Assembly (NCBI GenBank): GCA_029856055.1
Contig: JAHQWF010000025.1
Coordinates: 1-32,398, forward strand
Length of the DNA: 32,398 bases
Origin: Candidatus Njordarchaeota archaeon
GTDB taxonomy: Archaea; Asgardarchaeota; Njordarchaeia; Njordarchaeales; Njordarchaeaceae
Direction: 5' to 3'
Shown: positions 14,411-21,583 of the stretch, piece by piece
Layout: every line of letters starts with the position of its first letter
Numbering within the stretch: the first letter of the stretch is position 1
Position numbers and translations under genes: made by a program
The notes under the pieces: model-generated
The model's input: only the letters and a program-made list of their open reading frames with translations
Told to the model about the DNA's origin: nothing
Databases searched by the model: none

Positions 14411-15283
14411 TCATGTCATAGCAATTAGGTTTTGTTCCAACAAGAATGAAGCTATTTCTTCTATTTCTTCAACCGTTATTTCTCTTATGCGCTTATGCAT
14501 GTTTATTTTTCTTTCTAGCTTAGCTAGTAAATCTCTCCAATCCCTAACTTTCTCTTTAATAAATTGTTTAAGGATTGATCTAATTTTTTTATTTGTGGAT
14601 GCCGAGAACAAGATGCTTGTTGTTTTCTCGAATACCTCAAAGCGGACTTTATGTTGTTTTCTATCAGGCCAAATTTTGATCATCATTGAATCGACATCGG
14701 GTGTAGGAAAGAAATATTTGCGGGGAATAAACTCTATTATTTTCCCTTTTGCGAAATATTTGAATGCAGCGGAAATTCTACCCCAGTTTTTAGAACCAGG
14801 GTTTGACAGTAATTTCTTAACGTAATCTTGCTGGAGTATTAATATCGCGTGCCTGAAGTTTTCTCTGATGAATGATTCCTTAAGCATTTTTATAATTAAT
14901 TGAGATATGATGTTGTACGGGGGATTAGAAACAATAACATTTACGTCTTGGGGGAACTCGTACTTAAGCACATCGCACTGGATTATTTCGATCTTGCTGA
15001 GTAATTCACTGTTGCGGAGCCTCCATCTCATAGCGGAGACAAGTTTTTCATCTATCTCAATGGCATATACTTTTCTAGCGATTTTAGCTAGCTCTTCGGT
15101 TAAGTAACCTAATCCCGCCCCGATATCGAGCGCGACATCGTCCGCCTTAAGATCAGCTACTTTCACTTCTAAGTCAATTATTCTTTCTGAAATTATGAAG
15201 TGCTGACCCATCTCTGGTCTTAGAATTATACCAAAAGCGGAACAAATGTGCTCTATTTCTAGTCTTAGATTCAAGTAAATCAC
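14411..15283 (-). CDS. rsmA: 16S rRNA (adenine1518/1519-N6) dimethyltransferase
   Basis: 290-aa RsmA/KsgA/Dim1-family enzyme that dimethylates two adjacent adenosines in the last helix of small-subunit rRNA during ribosome maturation. It has PEMGQHFI near residue 23, the SAM motif DIGAGLGYLTEEL at 53-65, the acidic end AIEIDEKL at 74-81 and the catalytic SNPPYNI at 119-125, followed by the C-terminal helical domain with FFPTPDVDSMMIKI. All catalytic motifs are intact and the length is slightly above the archaeal norm because of about 15 extra N-terminal residues. The start is GTG at 15283 with no clear ribosome binding site; TTG three codons in, after GTGAT, is an alternative. AT-rich sequence just upstream would allow a leaderless message. 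Confidence 0.92.
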   Translation of the reverse strand: MIYLNLRLEIEHICSAFGIILRPEMGQHFIISERIIDLEVKVADLKADDVALDIGAGLGYLTEELAKIARKVYAIEIDEKLVSAMRWRLRNSELLSKIEIIQCDVLKYEFPQDVNVIVSNPPYNIISQLIIKMLKESFIRENFRHAILILQQDYVKKLLSNPGSKNWGRISAAFKYFAKGKIIEFIPRKYFFPTPDVDSMMIKIWPDRKQHKVRFEVFEKTTSILFSASTNKKIRSILKQFIKEKVRDWRDLLAKLERKINMHKRIREITVEEIEEIASFLLEQNLIAMT

Positions 15284-15490
15284 TTTTTAGTAAATATCAG
15301 TATTTTTTTCAATTTTCTTCATCGGTTGGACTCAGATGGTGGCGATCTCCTCATTTAAACTAATAAATATATTCGTGCAAACTCAAATATTATGGTTTTC
15401 CTTACTTTTGATTGAGACAGGGTCCAGATATATTTTATCCATAGAGTCTTATTTATTGTATATGTAAAATCTTTACTTTTCTAAAATTGT

Positions 15491-15499
15491 TATAATTTA
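15491..15499 (+). promoter_or_regulatory. Possible TATA box of the por operon
   Basis: TATAATTTA lies 41-49 bases before the ATG of porG, predicting a start near 15522 and a short leader holding the AAGGT ribosome binding site at 15530-15534. Confidence 0.4.
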
Positions 15500-15539
15500 A
15501 TCGAATGTTCATTCTAAAAAATATGGCTTAAGGTAGATA

Positions 15540-16124
15540 ATGATGCCTAAAAAAGACTTTGTTGAGATAAGAATGCATGGCCGGGGCGGTCAAGGAGCTT
15601 GGACCGCCAGTATAATTCTAGCTCAAGCTGCTTTAGTTGAAGGTAAATATTCACAGTCTTTCCCAGAATTTGGTCCAGAACGATCTGGAGCCCCCGTTAC
15701 AGCATACGCGAGAATAGGTCCATCACCGATCGATATTCACGCGGGGATAACCAACCCAGATTATGTTATAGTAATAGATCCCACGTTAGTACATATGGCT
15801 ACTGTAGGTGTGAAAGAGAATGGTAAGATAATAGCAGCAAGCGCTAAGTCACCAGAGGAACTAAGAAGAGCGCTAAATCTCAGTGACAGCATAGAGTTAT
15901 GGGTTGTAGATGGAGTTAGGATAGCTATAGAGACTATAGGTATAGCCATAGCAAACACAGCAATGCTAGGAGCGTTTGTGAGAGCTACAGATGGGAAAGT
16001 AGTTTCCTTAGATGCATTAATAAAGGCAACAAGGAATGTTCTTGGACCCAGATTATCGGAGGAAGCTGTTAATAAGAATATTCAAGCTATTAAGCGTGCC
16101 TATGAGGAGGTGAAAAAAGGATGA
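15540..16124 (+). CDS. porG: 2-oxoacid:ferredoxin oxidoreductase, gamma subunit
   Basis: 194-aa gamma subunit of a four-subunit pyruvate (or related 2-oxoacid):ferredoxin oxidoreductase. Family features are the opening VEIRMHGRGGQGAWTAS, SQSFPEFGPERSGAPVTAYARI and DYVIVIDPTL, plus the C-terminal NTAMLGAFVRAT. This subunit lies against the CoA/TPP active site of the complex. The frame begins ATG ATG with AAGGT five bases upstream. First gene of a tight operon in the order gamma-delta-alpha-beta, the order usual in hyperthermophilic archaea; its last four bases overlap the porD start (ATGA). Confidence 0.93.
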   Translation: MMPKKDFVEIRMHGRGGQGAWTASIILAQAALVEGKYSQSFPEFGPERSGAPVTAYARIGPSPIDIHAGITNPDYVIVIDPTLVHMATVGVKENGKIIAASAKSPEELRRALNLSDSIELWVVDGVRIAIETIGIAIANTAMLGAFVRATDGKVVSLDALIKATRNVLGPRLSEEAVNKNIQAIKRAYEEVKKG

Positions 16125-16420
16125 GTGATAAAAAGCCTGGATGGAAGGAAATACCGATAGCTGGTGTGCCGTTTTTATCGAGTCTAGAGTATAAGACGGG
16201 AGACTGGAGAGTTTTCAAGCCAGTTATAGATGATAACAAGTGCATTAGATGCTTGTTATGCAATATCTACTGTCCAGATATGGCTATTAAGGTCGGATGG
16301 GATGAGACTGGAAATAAGGCCTTAGGGGTATTCGTTGACTACGATTACTGTAAGGGATGCGGTATTTGTGCAGACATTTGTCCAGTTAAGGCTATAGAAA
16401 TGGTTAAGGAGGAGAGGTGA
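16121..16420 (+). CDS. porD: 2-oxoacid:ferredoxin oxidoreductase, delta subunit (2x[4Fe-4S])
   Basis: 99-aa ferredoxin-like subunit. Two complete cluster motifs: Cys41-x2-Cys44-x2-Cys47-x3-Cys51 and Cys77-x2-Cys80-x2-Cys83-x3-Cys87, each followed by Pro. They hand electrons from the TPP site in the beta subunit to external ferredoxin. The N-terminal WKEIPIAGVPF segment is typical of the subunit. The ATG overlaps the porG stop, and GTGA at the end overlaps the porA start, so translation of the three is coupled. The GAGGTGAAAAAAGG stretch inside porG serves as ribosome binding site. Confidence 0.95.
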   Translation: MSDKKPGWKEIPIAGVPFLSSLEYKTGDWRVFKPVIDDNKCIRCLLCNIYCPDMAIKVGWDETGNKALGVFVDYDYCKGCGICADICPVKAIEMVKEER

Positions 16421-17676
16421 GGAAAGTGTTGAGAGAGGAAATTGTTGAGCAGGAAGAGAGATTATTGAATGGTGATGAAGCTGTGGCTTGGGCCGCATAC
16501 CATGTAGAACCAGATGTAGTAGCTGCGTACCCGATTACTCCGCAGACGATCATCGTAGAGAGGTTCAGTGAATTCGTGGCCGATGGACTGGTTAGAACAG
16601 AGTTCGTTAGCGTGGAGTCAGAGCACTCAGCTATGAGCGCTTGTGTTGGAGCGGCGGCTGCAGGCGGTAGGGCATTTACTGCTACTGCTGCGAATGGTCT
16701 TCAATTGATGAATGAGATATTGTACATTGCTTCTAGTCTCCGTTTACCTATAGTAATGGCTATAGCTAATCGAGCTGTTAGTGGCCCAATTAACATTCAC
16801 TGTGATCATACGGATGCTATGAATGTTAGGGATGCAGGTTGGGTGATGTTATTCTGTGAAGACGCTCAAGAGGTCTATGACACTATTATTCAAGCTTTCA
16901 AGATAGCTGAGAACCCCAAAGTACTATTGCCAGTAATGGTTAATTTCGATGGGTTCCTTATAAGCCATACAGCTCAGAAAGTCAAAGTCTTTAAAGATCC
17001 CAGTGTTGTGAGAGAGAAATTCTTGGGTGGACCTAGAAAACCTGTTAAGATAAAGCTAATGGGTAAAGAGGTGGAGCTATCATTAAACCCGAAGAATCCA
17101 GTACCAGTTACTTTCGGCCCGCTCGACTTGTACGATTATTACTATGAACATAAAATGCAACAATTAGTAGCTATTCAAAATGCTTATGATGTTGTTAAAG
17201 AGGTTCACGAGGAATACGCTAAACTAAGCGGTAGGAGATATGGCAACGGTGTAATTGTGCCTTATAAGCTTGATGATGCGGAGATCGCTGTAGTCGCAAT
17301 GGGCAGTGCACCAGGAACAATGAGGTATGTCATAGACGAGATGAGGGAAGAGGGAATTAAAATAGGATTGCTAAGAGTCAGGCTATTCAGGCCTTTCCCA
17401 TATAAAGATATCATTGAAGCGTTGAGAAACGTGAAAGTGGTAGGTGTATTCGATAGAGCTCAGAACCAAGGTATGATGGGTGGGCCATTATTCCTCGAGA
17501 CAAGGGCAGCGTTATATGAGTTAGAATCAAGACCGGAAGTTGTAAACTACATATTTGGACTAGGTGGAAGAGATGCGCCGCCAGAAATGTTTAGAGAAGC
17601 ATTTGATGAGCTAGTAGGTATCTATAGGGGAACTATCAGCCCGTTTATAAGAAAGTATATTGGTGTACGTGAATAG
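16417..17676 (+). CDS. porA: 2-oxoacid:ferredoxin oxidoreductase, alpha subunit
   Basis: 419-aa alpha subunit. Recognisable parts: NGDEAVAWAAYHVEPDVVA, YPITPQT near residue 40 that contributes to the substrate/TPP pocket, EFVSVESEHSAMSACVGAAA, TATAANGLQLMNE, ANRAVSGPINIHCDH and the later VAMGSAPGTMRYVIDE and RLFRPFP. The substrate is probably pyruvate, but the pyruvate and 2-ketoisovalerate enzymes are close and specificity is not certain. The start is GTG at 16417, overlapping the porD stop, with AAGGAGGA four bases before it; TTG at 16429 is a weaker choice. Confidence 0.94.
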   Translation: MRKVLREEIVEQEERLLNGDEAVAWAAYHVEPDVVAAYPITPQTIIVERFSEFVADGLVRTEFVSVESEHSAMSACVGAAAAGGRAFTATAANGLQLMNEILYIASSLRLPIVMAIANRAVSGPINIHCDHTDAMNVRDAGWVMLFCEDAQEVYDTIIQAFKIAENPKVLLPVMVNFDGFLISHTAQKVKVFKDPSVVREKFLGGPRKPVKIKLMGKEVELSLNPKNPVPVTFGPLDLYDYYYEHKMQQLVAIQNAYDVVKEVHEEYAKLSGRRYGNGVIVPYKLDDAEIAVVAMGSAPGTMRYVIDEMREEGIKIGLLRVRLFRPFPYKDIIEALRNVKVVGVFDRAQNQGMMGGPLFLETRAALYELESRPEVVNYIFGLGGRDAPPEMFREAFDELVGIYRGTISPFIRKYIGVRE

Positions 17677-17690
17677 GAGGTGAGTATGAA

Positions 17691-18671
17691 ATGCAAAAAA
17701 AGTGGGTTCCAACCCCAGTAGAAATAGCTAAAAAACCTGATTATATTCTTTCTGGCCATAGATTATGTGCTGGATGTGCCGCACCAGTTGTTGTTAAATT
17801 AACTCTAAAAGCTCTACCTAACCCCGAAAATACAGTCCTAGTAAATGCAACTGGATGTCTCGAAGTAGCAACAACTATTTTCCCATACACGGCTTGGAGG
17901 AGACCTTGGATCCACAACGCATTTGAAAATGCAGCTGCAACGGCTTCAGGTGTTGAAGCGGCTTTCAAGGCGCTTAAAAAGAAAGGTGTTTGGAAGGACG
18001 AGGAGCCAACTATAGTAGTTTTTGGGGGAGATGGAGGTACCTACGACATTGGTTTACAGTCGTTAAGTGGAGCTATTGAAAGAGGACATAAATTCATATA
18101 TGTTCTTTATGATAATGAGGCTTACATGAACACAGGTATACAGAGAAGTGGTTCGACACCTTTCGCTGCAGCTACCACAACATCGCCGGCAGGAAAAGTA
18201 CTTCCAGGAAAACCAGAATGGAAGAAACCTATTGGTTTCATAGTAGCAGCGCACATGAATGCTTATGTTGCGACAGTTAATCCTTTCTACTGGCAAGATT
18301 TTGTAGTAAAAGTAAGAAAAGCATTTGAATATGACGGTCCAAGTTTCATTCACGCGATTTCTACATGTGACAGGGGATGGCGATTTGAACCAGTTCTCGC
18401 TATGAGGATCTCAAAATTAGCTACGGACACTTGCTTGCACCCACTATGGGAATTTGATCCAGAGACAAGAGAATATCATATTACTGGTCAGAGTCTTTAT
18501 CTAGCTAAGAATCCAGACAAGATTGTCCCAGTAGAAGAATACTTGAAACTACAAGGGAGGTTCAGGCACTTATTCAAGCCAGTGAGACGGGATGATTTAA
18601 TAAATGCGATACAGAATCGCGTAATGAAAGAATGGAAATATCTACTAAAGCTAGCTGGATTAGAGAGCTAG
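17691..18671 (+). CDS. porB: 2-oxoacid:ferredoxin oxidoreductase, beta subunit (TPP-binding)
   Basis: 326-aa TPP-binding subunit. Four cysteines that should hold the proximal [4Fe-4S] cluster are present: Cys26 and Cys29 (LCAGCAAP), Cys56 (NATGCLEV) and Cys226 (STCDRGW). The TPP/Mg motif is GDGG at 113-116 with the partner NEAYMNTGIQRSG starting at 142. It completes the operon that oxidatively decarboxylates pyruvate or a similar acid to acyl-CoA, reducing ferredoxin. ATG start with GGAGGTGAG seven bases upstream; the other nearby ATG at 17686 is out of frame. Its stop is 12 bases from the convergent PIMT-like gene. Confidence 0.94.
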   Translation: MQKKWVPTPVEIAKKPDYILSGHRLCAGCAAPVVVKLTLKALPNPENTVLVNATGCLEVATTIFPYTAWRRPWIHNAFENAAATASGVEAAFKALKKKGVWKDEEPTIVVFGGDGGTYDIGLQSLSGAIERGHKFIYVLYDNEAYMNTGIQRSGSTPFAAATTTSPAGKVLPGKPEWKKPIGFIVAAHMNAYVATVNPFYWQDFVVKVRKAFEYDGPSFIHAISTCDRGWRFEPVLAMRISKLATDTCLHPLWEFDPETREYHITGQSLYLAKNPDKIVPVEEYLKLQGRFRHLFKPVRRDDLINAIQNRVMKEWKYLLKLAGLES

Positions 18672-18683
18672 GCCCATTTTCCA

Positions 18684-19442
18684 TTAATTTATTTTTTCTA
18701 CTCCATATTTACCCCTAAGAGGAACAAATCTTACGTCTTCTAAGTATTCTATCTTATAATCCTCATCGCCATAGCCTGTTTTTCTTAGTCGAACTAACCG
18801 TTGCCAGAATCCTGATCCAATAGGCATTATTAGTCTTCCTCCAATCTTAAGTTGCTTAATCAATGGAGGTGGTATACGATCTCCAGCCGCAGTAACTATT
18901 ATTGCATCGAATTTTCGATCCTTATCGGGCCATCCTAGCGTTCCATCCCCCCATCTTACATCAACGCAATTTAAATAACATAGTTTCTCTAAGTTCCTCC
19001 TACCAAATTCATATAGCTTCTTTGATATTTCGATGGTACAGACTAATTTTTTATCCAGTTTTATTAATTCATTTTTCTCGTTTTTTGGGCAAACTATCTC
19101 AGCAATTAATGCAGCTTGATAACCGCTTCCAGTACCTACCTCAAATACTTCATCACCTGGCTTGATTTCCGAGTACTCAATAAGTAAGAGCGACATGCTT
19201 ATTGCCGAAATAGTAGCGTTATCGAGTAAGGGTAGTGGTTCATCTATATACGAGTATTTAACGTATTGTGGTAGAACGAAGGCTTCTCTAGGAACACGCA
19301 TAAACGCGTCTAAAACTCTCTTAGATACTAAATTTATACGTCTATAGAATTCTAGTAATTCTCTTTTGTTTCGTTGTAGTGATTCCCTTAGTTTTTTATT
19401 TACTTCAAATTTGGCTGGGGGACAAATATTTTCACGAGACAC
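18684..19442 (-). CDS. pcm: Protein-L-isoaspartate O-methyltransferase, divergent
   Basis: 252-aa class I SAM methyltransferase that repairs isoaspartate in aged proteins. The order of motifs is right: RVLDAFMRVPREAFV, ATISA, the SAM motif FEVGTGSGYQAAL, GDGTLGWPD, FDAIIVTAAGDRIPPPL and LKIGGRLIMPIG, ending FVPLRG. Two oddities: the usual TISAPHM segment reads TISAISM, losing the Pro-His next to the active site, and an N-terminal extension of about 35 residues makes it longer than the usual 210-230. A Lys-rich insertion (CPKNEKNELIKLDKK) sits after the SAM motif. It may be active on a changed substrate range. GTG start with GAGGTG five bases ahead. Confidence 0.83.
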   Translation of the reverse strand: MSRENICPPAKFEVNKKLRESLQRNKRELLEFYRRINLVSKRVLDAFMRVPREAFVLPQYVKYSYIDEPLPLLDNATISAISMSLLLIEYSEIKPGDEVFEVGTGSGYQAALIAEIVCPKNEKNELIKLDKKLVCTIEISKKLYEFGRRNLEKLCYLNCVDVRWGDGTLGWPDKDRKFDAIIVTAAGDRIPPPLIKQLKIGGRLIMPIGSGFWQRLVRLRKTGYGDEDYKIEYLEDVRFVPLRGKYGVEKIN

Positions 19443-19576
19443 GTTCGCACCTCAAAGAATTTTTGAGCTAAGAGGGTAAATCCTTAAATTATTATTTATT
19501 TTTCAATTTAAATTAAGTAAATAAATAGTTTTCTTACAAGCATTTTTTCACTCTAAGGATATTAAGGTGTTTAAGT

Positions 19577-21385
19577 TTGGAAGAAAATGATGAAAAGAAG
19601 CGGGAGGGTAAAGAGAAATCATTGGAGGAGAGAATAGTCGAGAGTCTTTTATCAGGGGTTAGATTATCAGAGCGGGACCGTGTGGAAGAGACGGATCGAT
19701 TGGTTATTAAGGCTGACTCTTTAGAGTTTGAGGAGGGTTTTAAGCCTCCGGCAGTTGGAGAGGAGGTAAAATCTTTTGATGAGCTCATTAACGAGAGGAT
19801 AAATAGGGTCATCAATGAGGTTTCCGATACTCTTAAGGGATTCCAAGAGGAGTTCAAAGATACCCTTAAGAGACAGATTGTTGAATTACGCGGTAGTCTT
19901 AGGGATTTAGGTAAAGACATTGCAAGATCTTTCGCTGAAAAACTCAAGTTAAAGTATATGGAGAGACATCTGAAGCGTCTTTATGAAGATGTCACTGAGA
20001 AAGTACTTAGCGAGAGAGAAAGAGAGATTGTAAAGAATGTTTTCGAGGGAATAGTTCCTCTCTATAGGAATATTAGTAATAGATTAAAGTCTCTGCAGGA
20101 TGCATTAGAGGATATAAGAAGGCTGTATGGAGAGTGGGTATCAGGGTATACGTCTCTTTTAACGGAGGAAGTTCAGCGAGTTAGGGAAGATTCAGAAAGA
20201 TTGATGGAGGAGAATCGTGAACTTAAACGGGGAATAGGGGAGTGGAAAAAACAGGTTGAGGATCTAAAGAAGGAGTTAGAGGCTAAGATGAAAGAGATTA
20301 ATGAGCTGAAGAGCCAGAAGATAGTTGCAGAAGAAGTTAAAGAGCTTGAGGATAAACTTAGAGCACTAGAGGAAGATCTAGAGAATAAGGATAATGAGAT
20401 AGTTTCTCTGAAAAATCGTTTAGACGAGATAACAGCTAAATACGAAGAGCTTATGAAGGAGCGTGATAAATTACAGGAGGAGAATGCTAATTTAATGAGG
20501 AGATTGAAGGAATTAGAAAAACAATTAATGGAAAAGGAGGAGTTAGCTAAGAAGCTTAGAGAGAAGGAGGATGAGTTAATCAAGGTAAAAGAGGAGTATG
20601 AGAAGGTTTTGGAGCAATTAAGGGCTAAGGAGCTAAAGATAAAGGAGCTAGAGGGTCGATTAGAAACCATAAAGGAAGAATTGCCTAAACTAGATGAGTT
20701 AAAGAATCTAAGGGAGACTTATGAAGCCAAATTAAAAGAGAAGAATGATAAGATTAGGGCTTTGGAAGCTAAATTAGAGGAACTTAAAGGGCTAAAGAAC
20801 ATTGTTGAAGCATGGATTTCCGAATTAAGAAGCATTAAGGAAACAGTTTCTGCTGAGGAAGAAAAATTAATTGAAGTTGGAGTTGAAAAGGGATATGAAG
20901 AGCTTTTTAGAAGTTTAAAGGATGAATTCACTAAAATCAGGGAGGAATTATCCGCCAAGAGTAAGCAGTTAACAGAGATAGTGTCTGAGAATAAAGTACT
21001 GAAGGAGAATTTAGAAATGTTGAAATCGGAGGTTGAACAGTTAAAGAAGAGAGAGCAAGATTTATTAAATGAGCTTCAAAAGAAGAATGAGCTTGTACTT
21101 AAATTAGAAAGTGATAAGAATTTGCTAGAGAAAAATATTGAAGAATTAAAGAAACAGATTGATAAATTGGCACCCTTGGCAGAAGAAGTGGAGACGATAT
21201 TAAACTTATCTTGGATTGGTAAAGTCTATTTGATTCTGAAAGACGCCAAAAGAGCATCTCTAGAAGCATTAGCAGCAACTCTTGGGGTCAATAAAGCTCA
21301 ATTAACTAGAGAGCTATTAAAGCTAGCTAGAACTGGTATAATAAAAATCGAAGATAATACGGTTACCTATCTAGGTGCCGCATAA
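19577..21385 (+). CDS. Long coiled-coil protein with C-terminal winged helix
   Basis: 602 aa, not assignable to a named family. After a charged N-terminus, residues from about 60 to 540 are almost unbroken heptad-type coiled coil, with a short non-coil region around 110-190 (ERHLKRLYEDVTEKVL to RRLYGEWVSGYTSLL) that may fold back. The last 57 residues (546-602) form a winged-helix unit: SLEALAATLGVNKAQLTREL as helix-turn-helix, then ARTGIIKIEDNTVTYLG as the wing. No TM segment, P-loop or zinc-hook motif is visible, so it is not an SMC or Rad50 ATPase. The start is TTG with AAGGTG seven bases upstream. It precedes the MoxR module on the same strand with a 198-bp gap. Possible roles: scaffold, nucleoid protein or partner of the module. 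Confidence 0.75.
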   Translation: MEENDEKKREGKEKSLEERIVESLLSGVRLSERDRVEETDRLVIKADSLEFEEGFKPPAVGEEVKSFDELINERINRVINEVSDTLKGFQEEFKDTLKRQIVELRGSLRDLGKDIARSFAEKLKLKYMERHLKRLYEDVTEKVLSEREREIVKNVFEGIVPLYRNISNRLKSLQDALEDIRRLYGEWVSGYTSLLTEEVQRVREDSERLMEENRELKRGIGEWKKQVEDLKKELEAKMKEINELKSQKIVAEEVKELEDKLRALEEDLENKDNEIVSLKNRLDEITAKYEELMKERDKLQEENANLMRRLKELEKQLMEKEELAKKLREKEDELIKVKEEYEKVLEQLRAKELKIKELEGRLETIKEELPKLDELKNLRETYEAKLKEKNDKIRALEAKLEELKGLKNIVEAWISELRSIKETVSAEEEKLIEVGVEKGYEELFRSLKDEFTKIREELSAKSKQLTEIVSENKVLKENLEMLKSEVEQLKKREQDLLNELQKKNELVLKLESDKNLLEKNIEELKKQIDKLAPLAEEVETILNLSWIGKVYLILKDAKRASLEALAATLGVNKAQLTRELLKLARTGIIKIEDNTVTYLGAA

Positions 21386-21521
21386 ATTTAGTTAAAATTC
21401 AGTTATTTGGTCGTATACACGCATTTAGTTTTCATATACTTTAGTTTTTAGCCGTCTGATTTTTAGTGAACTTTATGGCTTTTTGCTTACAATCTCTCTG
21501 ACGAGAAAGAACAATTAAATA

Positions 21522-21530
21522 AAATTTATT
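21522..21530 (+). promoter_or_regulatory. Possible TATA box of the MoxR module
   Basis: AAATTTATT, in the AT-rich stretch 21514-21530, lies 54-62 bases before the TTG start of the ectodomain gene, so transcription would begin near 21552 and the GGAG site at 21572-21575 would fall in a short leader. Confidence 0.35.
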
Positions 21531-21583
21531 AGTGAGCTTTTTTATCTAAGACTAAACAAAGGCTTGATGGTTGGAGAATAGAA

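Noticed and set aside
15320..15360. Minus-strand C/D-box-like pattern (ATGAGGA, CTGA, CGATGAA)
   Set aside because: The C box is imperfect and no D box lies at the right distance after the C'-like element; no rRNA target recognised.
15336..15467. 43-aa open frame starting ATG in the rsmA-porG spacer
   Set aside because: No ribosome binding site ahead of it, no recognisable features, and length within chance for this region.
20173..20670. 165-aa minus-strand open frame, Ser/Phe-rich
   Set aside because: It is antisense to the coiled-coil gene; the Ser/Leu/Phe richness is what Glu/Lys-rich codons give in reverse. No ribosome binding site or family signal.
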